A stretch of DNA of 64,000 bases from Chryseobacterium aquaeductus (GCF_905175375.1 NZ_CAJIMS010000001.1:124001-188000), one strand, 5' to 3'. Positions 16,801 through 25,802 are shown, counted from the stretch's first letter. Numbers and translations are program-made. The notes: generated by a model from the letters alone, not told the origin.

Positions 16801-19790
16801 TGAAACTGAATGTTTAAACTGGTAACACTTTTTTCTTTGGGAATATCAGCGGTATATTCTAAAATTCCATTTTTAAATTTTTGAATTTCCGAAACTGTTT
16901 TTCCTGAGCCATCTTGTACAAAAACATTCACCAAAGCATCAGGAATTGCAGAATACACATAGATTTTTGCTTTTTCGCCTTTTGAAAATTCATTTTTCGG
17001 TTGTAAAACTGTTAAGAAAGTTTTTTGATTTGTTTTCAAAGATTTTTTATCCCAAACACTGAAATTCTGCGTTGATTTTATGGTATCTTTTCCTTCAATA
17101 TTGTACAGTTCCAGCTTATAATCTCCAGCTTCTAGTTTTCCTAAATCGAGATTGGTTAATAGTTGTTGGTTGTCATTTGATGGCTGTTGTGTTTTTTCAA
17201 AAACAGGTGTAGATTTCCAATTCTTTAATTCGTCATTTTTGTCATACAAATCATGTGGAAATTTGCTGATAAATTCTTCTTTCGAAAACTTAGGCAAATT
17301 CTGAACTTCCGATTTAAAATTATCTCTAAAAATTCTGTTGGAAGCTTCGAGTTTGGATAATTTAACTTGATATGATTTTTTAAGATTTTGTTCGTTGTAA
17401 TTTTTAATTTCAACTTTTAATTTTACACTTTCATCAGCAAATGTATTTTCGATATTGTCAGCTTTGATGTAATGAGAAACTGAGGCAACTTTCAGATTGG
17501 CATTTGCAGTTTGTGTCTCGCCATTGATATCTGTTGCAGATGCGCTTATCTGGTAATTATCAATCTGAATTCCTTCTATTTTTTCGTCTTTCTTAAGATC
17601 TAATTTAATGATAAATTCTCCTTTTTCATTGGTTTTTGCATCACCAAGAATTGAGTTTTCATTTTCGTAATTATTAGGATACCAAGGAAAATATCTCCAA
17701 CGGATATTTTGTTTTCTAATTTCGTAGCTGACGTTGGTATTACTCAAAGCAACTCCCGAAAACATCATTGCCTTTCCTTTCAATTCAATGGTTTGTCCGT
17801 ATGTGTATTCATCTTTTACAGCTTCGAAAGTCACTTCAAATTTCGGGCGTTTATATTCTTCAACTTGGAAATACTTGTAACCATCATTTTCACCATTAGT
17901 TATTAGACTAAATTGACCATTTAATTTACCTTTTGGCAGAACAAAACTACCGTGATAAGAACCGAACTCATTAGAAATATATTCTTGAGTAGAAACTATA
18001 TCATTATTTGCATCAATTAAAGTAATTTTCTGCTTCAATCCTGAGATCACTCCTTCAATTTCCTTATCAATTTTGGTATTAATGACTTTAAAATAAACCG
18101 TTTGCCCAGGTCTGTAAATCGCTCTGTCTGTAAAAATCTGAGCTTTTGTACGAGTTTCTTTACTGGGATCATCATCTTGTACATTTTCCCAACTGCCATA
18201 AATTTCCATCATTTGGAAATCATTGGTTTTCGGCTGATGAATTAAAAAAGTTCGGTAATAATCTGTACTTGACGTTGCTGGAAATTTAAAAGCTCCTTTT
18301 TCATCAGTTTTCCCAGAAATCTTATTTAAAGTTTTGTTTTGTACAAATTCATGAAAAATAAGACTTTCATTATTGACTGGTTTTCCGTTATCAGCATTGA
18401 CTAATTTTAAATTATTTGAAAGCTGGTTTCTTTCATTTTTAGACTTGTAGATAATCTTATTGTTTGATACAATAAAATAGAAATTCTGCAAAGATTCTGC
18501 ATCTTTTTCAGAACCCAACACCGAATATTCTGCAACATAAATTCCTGAAGGCAAAGGTTTTATTTCGAGCGAAGTCTTGTGAAGCTGATAATCTTTCGGG
18601 TCAAATAAATTATAAGTTTCCTTTTTTAATAAACTTTTTTTCACTTTTCCAAAAGCATTATTGTAAGGGTTTTTAGCATATTGCAGAAAAGAAAGCAGAT
18701 CGTCTTTTACCTCATAAATAGTAAGAGAAAAATCTGAAATATTTTTAAATTCTGCAACCAGATGAATCGGTAGATTTGGCTGAGTTTGTTCTTCATATTT
18801 CAAACTCAAATAAGGATTGAGAATCTGATTTTCTTTATTTTTAATATTCTCTAAAAATGGTGATTTCGGATATTGAATTTTTGCCTGATTTCCGATTGCT
18901 AAAGCTTCTTTTTGTTTGTCTTTAATCACCAATTCATTCATGATTTCTTCCATCACAATAACCTTGTAATCACCTTCAATAGTAGTTTTAACTAAATTTT
19001 GAAGTTGCTCTACTCTATCTTTACAATTACTAAACTGACAATTTTCTTGCAGTTTTTTATGCATGAAATAAAGTTTTGAATTTCCTGTATTCTGAGCAAT
19101 CAGTTCGTCAAAAATTGCGTTTATTTTGATTCTATTTTCCGTTAATTCATTTTTGGTGAATAATTCATTATTAGATAAAAAATTCACTTTTTTCAACGAA
19201 TACCAATCCATCAAAGTCGGGAAATAAGAAACATCATTTGTATTAGAAAAAACGTCTTTATATTTTGCAAAAGAAACTTTTTTCATCGCCTGACTTTGTG
19301 CGTCAAGAGTTTTATAATTATTGCTTAAATAATTTTTAAAATCAAGCTTACTCCAAGTTTCAATTTGCGAAACATCCTGAGAATTAATATTGGTTCTGCC
19401 GTTGACTTCCCAAGAATGTTCATTGTAATAATCAAACATAAAACCCGACAACAAAACTTTATAAACCAAAAGATCATCACCTTTCAGTTTTTTTTCTGCA
19501 TCTTGAAGCTTGACAAAAAACTTTGAAGTAGAATCATTTTTATCATCATCTGTCGTTTGATTCACAATACTGAATTCCGCTTTGAGAGAACGAATGAGTT
19601 GCACGGCATTACTTTCTTTCATGGCTTGGTTTTGTATGTCTAAAATGATGGGCAAATTAGATTTAAAAGTTCCCTTTTGCGTATTTTCCTGTATTTTTTT
19701 CCATTGTTGATCGTAGTAGTTTTGTGAAAAAACCAGTGAGAAATTCAATAACAGAAGGAATAAGAACAAAATCTTGGAATATCTTTGCAT
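13851..19790 (-). CDS. Alpha-2-macroglobulin-like protein (YfaS/MG2 type) with SusC-like motif segment
   Basis: A 1979-residue exported protein (signal RYSKILFLFLLLLNFSLVFSQ, cut near residue 22). MG2-type text RAIYRPGQTVYFKV lies near residue 560, and later FFYPDLKTDSEGNVSFEFTSP and ALTKWKLMFLAHT are alpha-2-macroglobulin hallmarks. The C-terminal half has the alpha-toroid-like region and the last domain with PKGKYVFEYDFVANASGKF. Bacterial members guard the periplasm against proteases. Where thioester-bearing relatives have CxEQ, this protein reads SADV (residues 1437-1440), so the thioester is apparently lost. Residues about 1127-1162 hold SLQGEVAGLSV and IEEVVVLGYSK, very like SusC plug and TonB-box motifs. 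No pbpC neighbour is present. Confidence 0.9.
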   Translation of the reverse strand: MQRYSKILFLFLLLLNFSLVFSQNYYDQQWKKIQENTQKGTFKSNLPIILDIQNQAMKESNAVQLIRSLKAEFSIVNQTTDDDKNDSTSKFFVKLQDAEKKLKGDDLLVYKVLLSGFMFDYYNEHSWEVNGRTNINSQDVSQIETWSKLDFKNYLSNNYKTLDAQSQAMKKVSFAKYKDVFSNTNDVSYFPTLMDWYSLKKVNFLSNNELFTKNELTENRIKINAIFDELIAQNTGNSKLYFMHKKLQENCQFSNCKDRVEQLQNLVKTTIEGDYKVIVMEEIMNELVIKDKQKEALAIGNQAKIQYPKSPFLENIKNKENQILNPYLSLKYEEQTQPNLPIHLVAEFKNISDFSLTIYEVKDDLLSFLQYAKNPYNNAFGKVKKSLLKKETYNLFDPKDYQLHKTSLEIKPLPSGIYVAEYSVLGSEKDAESLQNFYFIVSNNKIIYKSKNERNQLSNNLKLVNADNGKPVNNESLIFHEFVQNKTLNKISGKTDEKGAFKFPATSSTDYYRTFLIHQPKTNDFQMMEIYGSWENVQDDDPSKETRTKAQIFTDRAIYRPGQTVYFKVINTKIDKEIEGVISGLKQKITLIDANNDIVSTQEYISNEFGSYHGSFVLPKGKLNGQFSLITNGENDGYKYFQVEEYKRPKFEVTFEAVKDEYTYGQTIELKGKAMMFSGVALSNTNVSYEIRKQNIRWRYFPWYPNNYENENSILGDAKTNEKGEFIIKLDLKKDEKIEGIQIDNYQISASATDINGETQTANANLKVASVSHYIKADNIENTFADESVKLKVEIKNYNEQNLKKSYQVKLSKLEASNRIFRDNFKSEVQNLPKFSKEEFISKFPHDLYDKNDELKNWKSTPVFEKTQQPSNDNQQLLTNLDLGKLEAGDYKLELYNIEGKDTIKSTQNFSVWDKKSLKTNQKTFLTVLQPKNEFSKGEKAKIYVYSAIPDALVNVFVQDGSGKTVSEIQKFKNGILEYTADIPKEKSVTSLNIQFQVVAVNDIQTKTVNLKIKDTEQPLKIETKTFRDKIEPNFKEKWSVKISGNDKEKINAEVLANMYDMSLDQFAVNTFDWQKLYMPYSFVSSYDIRENLSQKYYQRRMQYYRGKYVDVPQFNWFESQVSFLQSLQGEVAGLSVASSPPPTTDSAFRNMEIEEVVVLGYSKTITKKRSTVASNTVTNADSLIDIESSKKDFEKVAVRQNLNETAFFYPDLKTDSEGNVSFEFTSPEALTKWKLMFLAHTKDARAATLEKEVVTQKEFSVTPNYPRFLREGDELNLQSKLSNLTSKKLKGSAQLQILDAFTNEDISAKFGLNSSIQNFELNENGNSALTWKVKVPNNVSSVILKVVATSTPLNGKGKYSDGEQKAIAILPNRMLVTDAIPVFVKEGETKTFVIENLKNTNSTTISNVSNTLELTTNPIWEIMFALPSLKNDQNNSADVIFNKWFADVLASEIFKANPKLKTVFEEYQSKGLLNSNLEKNLELKQLLQEETPWVLESKNEEEQMQKLALLFDANTMKNSINQDWDDFKKLQNPDGGFSWYQGYPSSYSTSLYILKNLGKINVWLKDSVTDYQSADQKELVGKLVQYVDNEINKYYDSSTSFSARTGNIINNWTLDYLDTRNYWEKQYPLKGKSATLKSLVKEKAKATKITDFTFFGLHRMAVLMNDYGLKDVSDKLLNYLKETSVDSKTQGVYWKQNLDDWGWFSSKVVNHAGALEAFNKLKPNDQKFIEDMKIWLITQKEVNSWGSSRGTAEVIFTILNSGKSWTTPESDKATIIWGRKELKPETQATGYVKSTLKTDILDKNLATVTVTKPGAGIVQGGLFWQYYEDLDKIKSSENYISITKELYKKIKTVNGEELQKISSQSPLKVGDKVTVRMILNTDRAMEFIHIKDMRAAGFEPLDVISGYQWNNSLGYYQSTKDASTNFYIQTMPKGKYVFEYDFVANASGKFSNGITTIQNYYSPQMNAHTKGTNVEIVE

Positions 19791-19808
19791 AAATATTATT
19801 TTTACTAG

Positions 19809-20573
19809 ATGAATTGCTTAAAAGTACTGAAAAAATATGTCATAGACAGCCAGTTATACGTCTCTTTGATGGGAACTTTTTTCGCAATATTTTTCATGCT
19901 TGAGCAAAATACATTCCGTTTTCCTTCGGTTTTTTTGATATTCATCACGTACTTCAGCGGATATTTGTACACCAAATATCAGAAAACAAAACATTTTTAT
20001 AAAATTTTTGTTCTGAATGTTTTTGCAGGTATCATTTCTGCTGTTTTAATTATTTTCAATCATAATGAAATACGTTTAATAAAATGGTTTGTCATCGTAA
20101 TTTTAGGTTTACTCTACAACAGCTTTTTTCTCGAGACTTACATCAGGAAAATTCCTTTTCTGAAAGTATTTTATGTAGGTTTAGTCTGGGCACTGGTCAA
20201 TTGTTGGCTGACTTTACCAGAATTTAATTTTCCGATATTTTTTATCAGTTTCTTTTTTGTGACTGCACTTGTTTTACCTTTTGATATTCGTGATATGAAG
20301 AGTGATACGGTTGAGACATTTCCAAAATTAATTGGAGTTCAGAACACAAAATATTTTGCGTACCTATTAGTTTTTGTTGCTTGCATTTTGGCAATATTTT
20401 ATCTGAAAATCTCATATTCACTTAGCTTTTTCTTTGCCACAATTTTTACTTTTATTTTAATTTATTTTTCAAAACATTCCAACAAAGATTCTTATTATTC
20501 TTTTTGGGTTGAGAGTTGTTCCGGGTTACCTTTTTTGTTATTAATTCTGTACGAAAAGTTTTACCTTTACTGA
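19809..20573 (+). CDS. UbiA-like prenyltransferase-type membrane protein
   Basis: The 254-residue protein has eight to nine membrane segments. Its second-half motif LPFDIRDMKSDTVETFPKLIG matches the second Asp-rich motif of UbiA enzymes, and LGLLYNSFFLETYIRKIPFLK precedes a typical helix. The first Asp-rich motif (NDxxD) is not evident, so prenyl-diphosphate chemistry is uncertain. Such divergent UbiA-like proteins are frequent in flavobacteria. Only 18 bases separate its start from that of the divergent alpha-2-macroglobulin-like gene, so each promoter must overlap the other coding region. Confidence 0.72.
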   Translation: MNCLKVLKKYVIDSQLYVSLMGTFFAIFFMLEQNTFRFPSVFLIFITYFSGYLYTKYQKTKHFYKIFVLNVFAGIISAVLIIFNHNEIRLIKWFVIVILGLLYNSFFLETYIRKIPFLKVFYVGLVWALVNCWLTLPEFNFPIFFISFFFVTALVLPFDIRDMKSDTVETFPKLIGVQNTKYFAYLLVFVACILAIFYLKISYSLSFFFATIFTFILIYFSKHSNKDSYYSFWVESCSGLPFLLLILYEKFYLY

Positions 20574-20585
20574 AAATTTGGTGTT

Positions 20586-20822
20586 ATGGAAAATATTGAA
20601 ATCTTAAGAAGTAATCTTGTCGAAAAAATTTTTTCAACTAAAAACATAAGCCTTTTACAAGCAATTGATGATATTCTTTCATCCGTAAGTACTAAAGATG
20701 AGCAATATACATTTTCCGAATCTCAGAAAGAACTTCTTTTACTAGCTGAAGAAGATATTAAATATGGAAGAACTGTAACGGATGAAGAACTTCGAAAACT
20801 AGACGAAGAATGGATGAAGTAA
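20586..20822 (+). CDS. Antitoxin of a ParE-type toxin-antitoxin pair
   Basis: A 78-residue acidic protein with an N-terminal helical half (LRSNLVEKIFSTKNISLLQAIDDIL) and a C-terminal segment, LLAEEDIKYGRTVTDEELRKLDEEW, as in antitoxins that wrap around RelE/ParE toxins (part shown: LAEEDIKYGRTVTDEEL). It begins 12 bases after the UbiA-like gene and its last 13 bases overlap the toxin gene, a typical antitoxin-first order with translational coupling. The DNA-binding fold is not clear from sequence. Confidence 0.8.
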   Translation: MENIEILRSNLVEKIFSTKNISLLQAIDDILSSVSTKDEQYTFSESQKELLLLAEEDIKYGRTVTDEELRKLDEEWMK

Positions 20823-21118
20823 AAATTATCTGGACTAATATAGCAATCGCACAAAGAAATAAAGTTTTTGATTATTGGAATGACAGAAATAAGAGTACCA
20901 CCTATTCGAAAAAAATTAATATCGCTATTTACGAAAAAATTGATATTTTAAAAACTAACCCACTTGCAGGAAATTGTGGAGATTTAAAACCTTTTAGAAT
21001 TTTATATCTAGGAAATTTCAGTCTTGTTTACAGATATTCAGAATCTGTCATTTACATCATTGCGTTTTGGGACAATCGTCAGAACCCTAGCAAATTAAAG
21101 AAAACTCTAGGATTATGA
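20810..21118 (+). CDS. RelE/ParE-superfamily toxin
   Basis: The 102 residues show the ParE pattern: IIWTNIAIAQRNKVFDYW at the N-terminus, KIDILKTNPLAGN in the middle, FRILYLGNFSLVYRYSES and a final IIAFWDNRQNPSKL. ParE proteins poison gyrase whereas RelE proteins cut mRNA in ribosomes; the catalytic residues of RelE are not obvious, so the ParE type is favoured. Its stop overlaps the recF start by four bases, so toxin and recF share one transcript. Confidence 0.85.
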   Translation: MDEVKIIWTNIAIAQRNKVFDYWNDRNKSTTYSKKINIAIYEKIDILKTNPLAGNCGDLKPFRILYLGNFSLVYRYSESVIYIIAFWDNRQNPSKLKKTLGL

Positions 21119-22218
21119 TCATCAAAAAACTCACCCTTTACAATTTTAAAAACCATTCTGAGAAAAAGTTTGAGTTTTCGCCACAAATCAATTGTTTTGT
21201 AGGAAATAACGGTGCCGGAAAAACGAATATTCTTGATGCCTTGCATTATCTTTCTGTGGGCAAAAGTTTTTTAGGAAATACCGATATTAATAACATCAAA
21301 ACAGAAGAAGATTTCTTCACTATTGATGCTGTAATTCAAAACGAAGAAAGCGAAGACAGCATTAAAATTTCTCAGCCAAAAGAAGCCAAAAAGATCATCA
21401 AAAAGAACGATAAAAGCTACGATAGAATGGCAGATCACATCGGTTATCTACCAAGTGTGATGATTTCTCCATACGATTCAAATTTGATCTCGGATTCTGG
21501 AGAAAGTCGTAGAAAATTTCTGGACTCAATGATTTCTCAGACTGATTCCGGTTATCTTTTTGATTTGATTCAGTATCAGAAAACCATTCAGCAACGAAAT
21601 GCTTTATTGAAATATTTTGCGAAAAACAGAGTTTGGGAGAAAGAATCTTTGGAAATTTATGATGACCCGATCACAAAATCCGGAACTAAAATTTTTGAAA
21701 AAAGAAAAGAATTTGTCGACAAACTCAACCCAATTATTCAGAATTTTTATGAGATTATTTCGGGAGGAAAAGAAACTGTATCAGTACTTTACGAGTCTCA
21801 TTTATTAGATGGCTTTGACTCTGCGCAACCTGAAAAAAAGTTTCGCGAAATGTTAAAAGAAAGTGTAGAACGCGACAGAATGCTGACCTACACGTCAAAA
21901 GGAATTCACAAAGATGATTTACTTTTCGAAATGGATTCTGTGCTCATCAAAAAAATTGGTTCGCAAGGACAGCAAAAATCATTTTTAATTTCGCTAAAGT
22001 TAGCTCAGATGAGTTTAGTGAAAGAACTTACAGGAAAAACTCCGATTCTTTTGCTTGACGATATTTTTGATAAGTTGGATGATACTCGTGTTGCTCAGTT
22101 GATAAAATTAGTAAATCAGGAAAATTTCGGGCAAATTTTTATTACGGATACGCACAGAGAACGAACGGAAAGCGTGGTAAAGAAAATTAATGAAGAAAGT
22201 ATAATTTTTGAAGTTTAA
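21115..22218 (+). CDS. recF: DNA replication and repair protein RecF
   Basis: A 367-residue ABC-type ATPase with Walker A GNNGAGKTNILDALHYLS (residues 30-47), the signature-region SQGQQKSFLISLKLA and Walker B PILLLDDIFDKLDD, and a C-terminal QIFITDTHRE. Both length and motif order match RecF, which loads RecA at gaps with RecO and RecR. It overlaps the toxin gene by four bases (ATGA), so the toxin-antitoxin pair is inserted just ahead of an essential-type repair gene. The DciA/DUF721 gene lies two genes downstream. Confidence 0.95.
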   Translation: MIIKKLTLYNFKNHSEKKFEFSPQINCFVGNNGAGKTNILDALHYLSVGKSFLGNTDINNIKTEEDFFTIDAVIQNEESEDSIKISQPKEAKKIIKKNDKSYDRMADHIGYLPSVMISPYDSNLISDSGESRRKFLDSMISQTDSGYLFDLIQYQKTIQQRNALLKYFAKNRVWEKESLEIYDDPITKSGTKIFEKRKEFVDKLNPIIQNFYEIISGGKETVSVLYESHLLDGFDSAQPEKKFREMLKESVERDRMLTYTSKGIHKDDLLFEMDSVLIKKIGSQGQQKSFLISLKLAQMSLVKELTGKTPILLLDDIFDKLDDTRVAQLIKLVNQENFGQIFITDTHRERTESVVKKINEESIIFEV

Positions 22219-22250
22219 TTTCCCACAAATTTCACAGATTTCCGCAGATT

Positions 22251-22850
22251 ATGAAAAAAATATTTATACTTTTTTTATTGACTTTTTCACTGGTCTCGTT
22301 TGGACAAAAAAAGTTTTCAATGAACGAGATTATGAATAGTTATCCTGTAAATAAGACAAATAAAGTTAAGATCGTTTCCTACAATACTGATTTTGTTAGT
22401 GAATTTCCAATTCCATTACCTCCGATTGGGAAAAATATTGATTCGGTAATGATCAAGAAAATAATAGCAGAACGAAAGTTTCCGATTAAATTAGAAAATA
22501 TTTTAGGAAATGAAAATCTCGAAGGAATTGGACAATCTAAAACTCTGAATCTCAAAGAAATATTTGAGTTATCAAAATTATTGTACAATACTTGTGGTAA
22601 ATTTTCAGATGATTCGCGTGAAGTAAGTAAATGCTTTTTCCCCAGAAATGCCATTTTATTTTATGATGAAAATGATAAAGTTTTTGAAATTCTTGAAATC
22701 TGTTTTGAATGCCACAGAATGCAGTTCTATTCAAAAAAATCATTAGAGATAAATGGAATGTGTGATAATTTTTATCTAAAATTAGAAAATTTTTATAATT
22801 CTAGAGAATTAGAAACAAAACATAAAGGCTATAATAATGAAACGAAATAA
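22251..22850 (+). CDS. Secreted protein of unknown function
   Basis: A 199-residue protein with a signal peptide (IFILFLLTFSLVSFGQ). The mature part has PLPPIGKNIDSVMIKKII, two Cys near residues 112 and 123 and a later CFECHRMQFYSKK segment with CxxC-H spacing, followed by one more Cys. Such a CxxCH-like group could be haem-binding or structural, but a single degenerate example proves nothing. It sits between recF and the DUF721 gene, overlapping the latter by 14 bases, and is unrelated to replication. Confidence 0.68.
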   Translation: MKKIFILFLLTFSLVSFGQKKFSMNEIMNSYPVNKTNKVKIVSYNTDFVSEFPIPLPPIGKNIDSVMIKKIIAERKFPIKLENILGNENLEGIGQSKTLNLKEIFELSKLLYNTCGKFSDDSREVSKCFFPRNAILFYDENDKVFEILEICFECHRMQFYSKKSLEINGMCDNFYLKLENFYNSRELETKHKGYNNETK

Positions 22851-23133
22851 AAAACGAGAATTTCAATCTTCAGAACTGGTAAAATCTTTTGCCAGAATTT
22901 ATGGTTTTGAAGATAAATTATTGGCTTTTGAAATTAAAGATTTTCTTGAAGAATATCTTGATGAAAGTTTATTTAACGAAATTGAAAAAGTGAGTATTGA
23001 AGATAAAATTATTATCATCCATATCAATTCTCCGCTCTTGAAAAACGATTTTACCATGCGAAAAAGTTTTTATCTTAAAAAATTTCAAGAGAAGTTCGGA
23101 GTCGAAAAATTTACTGATCTCCAGATTTTGTAG
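22837..23133 (+). CDS. DciA-like (DUF721) protein, probable replicative-helicase loader
   Basis: This 98-residue protein has the DUF721 pattern: VKSFARIYGFEDKLLAFEIKD, then DKIIIIHINSPLLKNDF and a C-terminal helix. DUF721 proteins include DciA, which loads the DnaB helicase in most bacteria lacking DnaC, and the gene is often close to recF, as here. The last 23 bases overlap the convergent COG4389 gene. The KH-like domain is seen; helicase interaction is from family knowledge. Confidence 0.82.
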   Translation: MKRNKKREFQSSELVKSFARIYGFEDKLLAFEIKDFLEEYLDESLFNEIEKVSIEDKIIIIHINSPLLKNDFTMRKSFYLKKFQEKFGVEKFTDLQIL

Positions 23134-25144
23134 GCATATTTTTTTTCACCAGTTCATTCGTTTTAGAATCAAAACTAGAACGCAACGGGATGAAAAACTT
23201 CAACGGATTTTTTAAAAAATATCTGAATATTTCTCTGTAAATCTCACTTACCTCGCCAATATTTAGTTTTCTTGATCTAAATGCCAGGAACATTGATAAA
23301 CTGAAACTCACCAAAAAGTTGAAAAATCCGATGATAAATACTGTGAGAAGAGCAATCCAAAATGTGTAAGAATCTACACTGAAATCTTTTCCGTATAATC
23401 CTAAAGCAAAATTTCCTGCGGCAAATGTAATGTGACGAATGTCGAGATCCAAGCCAAAGAACAATCCAATAGGCGCCGTGGCTCCCAGAAAGACACCAAA
23501 CCAAAAATTAGACACAATTCCTGCCCAGTTTTTAGCATAATATTTAGAAAGACTGTTGGCAAATTTAGCTCCAAAAACTCTTTTAATCGACTGGTTTTTA
23601 GCAATTCTATCCGGAATCTGAAAGAAAATAGAATTGTTCCCAATATTCCCCGAAATAATTCCAGAGATAAAAAGATAAAAGCCGGCAATACTTGCGTGAA
23701 GAATCGCTTTAGAATTAAACGGATCTAAATCTCTCAACAATTTTTCAGACTTTTCAACCGCGAGATTTTGTGAGAAAAACACATCCAAACCATATATAAT
23801 CGCCATTGCAACAGGGAAAGCGAGCAAAACATTTCCTACAAATGCAATAAACTGACTTCTGAATAATTTGGACACCAAATCTGCAAATTCTGTATTATTT
23901 CTTTTCGTATTTCCCTGCTCAGAAAGAACTTTAGTCATAGTCGCAGCCGTCATTGCAGGCTGTTTCGTTGCCAATGTGAAACCCATCAGATAGATCATCA
24001 CAAATCCCATCGCATAATTTAATGAATATAAAAATGCGTGAAAGAAGTCGCTTCCGGGCATAAATCCGTACAGCATTTTCAAAACACACAAAGCCCCGAC
24101 TATGATACCGCCACCACTCGCTTTGTAAAACATTTTCATGTACTGCTTGCGACTTGATGTAATGTAATGAGTACCCGTTTCTGCCGTATGATTGGTTATA
24201 AGGTGTGAGATCAATCTCGTGCTGTCATTGAACAGTTCTGAAATGTTATTTTTGTGAGATTTGTATCTTAAAATATTAAAAATCAGCTGTCTGGATTTTA
24301 TAATAACATCTTTTTCTTCATCAATTACCAATAACTGTACAATCTCAAATATTCTTTGCGTCTGTTGACGTATTTTGAGAAGAGCCTGATTGATTTTCCC
24401 TGAAATACCGTACTTTGAAGAGTTTTTGAATGCGATATTTACGAAATCCAGACACTGCTCTATATAAATTTTTATTTGCTTGTATCTGCTGTCTTTAGAA
24501 CTTAATTGAATCTCGGGATTTAGTTTAAACTCATCTGCTAAAGTTTCTAGCTCTTTTTGTAAAGCTAAAAAAGGATTATCAAAATTCCTGTATTCCGGCG
24601 CCATTCTTACGACTTCTACATCTAATGCCATACCGGTGACACGCCATGAGAGGATGTTCATAGAGAAAATAAGTTCTCTTTTCACTTTAGGTTTCTGAAT
24701 GAAATTTGAAATTCCGAGTAGATTGAAAAACTCATTCATTTCATTTTCCGGAAGATTGTGAAGATATTCTAAATCTGCTTTTGGTCTGAAACTTATGTTA
24801 TCAACCATATACCAAACCGTCTTTTCGTTTTCTACGGGTGGCAAAACTTTATTAAGAATTCGTTTTTTGAGTTCCGGAAAAAAGGCGTTTTCAGATAAAA
24901 TATTGGCTTCTGTAAGCGATAAATTGAATGGTCTGCCTTCAAAAATATTGTGAATGTAGTGTCTGAAATTAGCAGCTAAGTTGGGATTTGCCTTAAAGCA
25001 ATTTAAAACATCTGTAAAATCTGCCTTTTTTATGCTCTCAAGAAACTCTGCAAAAGGCTCCAGAGAAAGAGTTTCGTTCTTAAAAGAAAAATATTTTTTA
25101 AGAATAGATTCAAAGTTTTTTGTACTGGAGCTGAGAAATTTCAT
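23111..25144 (-). CDS. COG4389 family membrane protein (often named site-specific recombinase)
   Basis: The 677 residues have a helical cytoplasmic N-terminal half (about 1-330) and five to seven membrane segments in the C-terminal half (IVGALCVLKMLYGF, FVGNVLLAFPVAMAIIYGL, GVFLGATAPIGLFFGLDL, IALLTVFIIGFFNFLVSF). The HLITNHTAETGTHYI motif is characteristic of this family. It is labelled site-specific recombinase in databases because of a gonococcal protein, but I see no integrase or resolvase catalytic residues, so the recombinase name is not supported by sequence. It starts 14 bases before mtgA ends. Confidence 0.85.
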   Translation of the reverse strand: MKFLSSSTKNFESILKKYFSFKNETLSLEPFAEFLESIKKADFTDVLNCFKANPNLAANFRHYIHNIFEGRPFNLSLTEANILSENAFFPELKKRILNKVLPPVENEKTVWYMVDNISFRPKADLEYLHNLPENEMNEFFNLLGISNFIQKPKVKRELIFSMNILSWRVTGMALDVEVVRMAPEYRNFDNPFLALQKELETLADEFKLNPEIQLSSKDSRYKQIKIYIEQCLDFVNIAFKNSSKYGISGKINQALLKIRQQTQRIFEIVQLLVIDEEKDVIIKSRQLIFNILRYKSHKNNISELFNDSTRLISHLITNHTAETGTHYITSSRKQYMKMFYKASGGGIIVGALCVLKMLYGFMPGSDFFHAFLYSLNYAMGFVMIYLMGFTLATKQPAMTAATMTKVLSEQGNTKRNNTEFADLVSKLFRSQFIAFVGNVLLAFPVAMAIIYGLDVFFSQNLAVEKSEKLLRDLDPFNSKAILHASIAGFYLFISGIISGNIGNNSIFFQIPDRIAKNQSIKRVFGAKFANSLSKYYAKNWAGIVSNFWFGVFLGATAPIGLFFGLDLDIRHITFAAGNFALGLYGKDFSVDSYTFWIALLTVFIIGFFNFLVSFSLSMFLAFRSRKLNIGEVSEIYREIFRYFLKNPLKFFIPLRSSFDSKTNELVKKNMPTKSGDQ

Positions 25145-25157
25145 TAGTACAAAGATA

Positions 25158-25802
25158 CTATTTCAAACTTACATTTCTCATTTGTTTCATAATCCAGTTG
25201 TGCTTCTTTCTCAAATAGGATGATGGGTTTTTCGGATCATATTTTTTTGGGTTAGGCAATACTGCTGCAATCCATGCTGCTTCAGATGTATTCAGATCTT
25301 TTGAGGATTTTCCAAAGTAATAATGTGAGGCTGCCTCTACACCAAAAACGCCTTGTCCCATCTCAATAGAATTCAAATATCTTTCCAGGATAATATCTTT
25401 GCTCCAGACTTTTTCTATGATGAAAGTATACATTGCTTCAAGACCTTTCCTGATCCAGCTTCTTCCCTGCCAAAGAAAAATATTTTTTGCAGTCTGCTGA
25501 GAAATTGTGCTTCCACCTCTCAATTTTTTGCCTTTTTCGTTATTTTTCATGGCTTTTTCAATTGCAGTATAATCGAAACCATTGTGATTAAAAAACTTTT
25601 GATCTTCTGATGCAATCACTGCTTTTTTTACATTATTTCCCATTTCGTCATAAGAAATATAATCACGGTTCAACTTTCCGTATTCGAAAAGTCCGCCAAT
25701 CTGTGTAATGGTGATGGGTGGATTAAAAAATCTTCCCCAGATGATGAATACTACGTTCAGAACGAGAACGATAAAAATAAGCTGTTTTATTTTTTTCCAC
25801 AT
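25158..25802 (-). CDS. mtgA: Monofunctional biosynthetic peptidoglycan transglycosylase
   Basis: A 214-residue protein with an N-terminal membrane anchor (residues 5-23) and one glycosyltransferase-51 domain. Motifs KKAVIASEDQKFFNHNGFD (catalytic Glu), RGGSTISQQTAKNIFLW, KGLEAMYTFIIEKVWSKD and ILERYLNSIEMGQG appear in the right order. The enzyme polymerises lipid II into glycan strands at the outer face of the inner membrane, without a transpeptidase domain. It is next to the COG4389 gene and could share its transcript. Confidence 0.93.
   Translation of the reverse strand: MWKKIKQLIFIVLVLNVVFIIWGRFFNPPITITQIGGLFEYGKLNRDYISYDEMGNNVKKAVIASEDQKFFNHNGFDYTAIEKAMKNNEKGKKLRGGSTISQQTAKNIFLWQGRSWIRKGLEAMYTFIIEKVWSKDIILERYLNSIEMGQGVFGVEAASHYYFGKSSKDLNTSEAAWIAAVLPNPKKYDPKNPSSYLRKKHNWIMKQMRNVSLK

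Noticed and set aside
22251..22850. Cytochrome c-like protein because of a CFECH motif
   Set aside because: A single CxxCH-type motif with no other haem-protein features; the surrounding sequence is not cytochrome-like.
23111..25144. Site-specific recombinase label as evidence of a mobile element
   Set aside because: The family name is historical; the protein has membrane helices and no integrase or resolvase catalytic residues, and no element ends are nearby.
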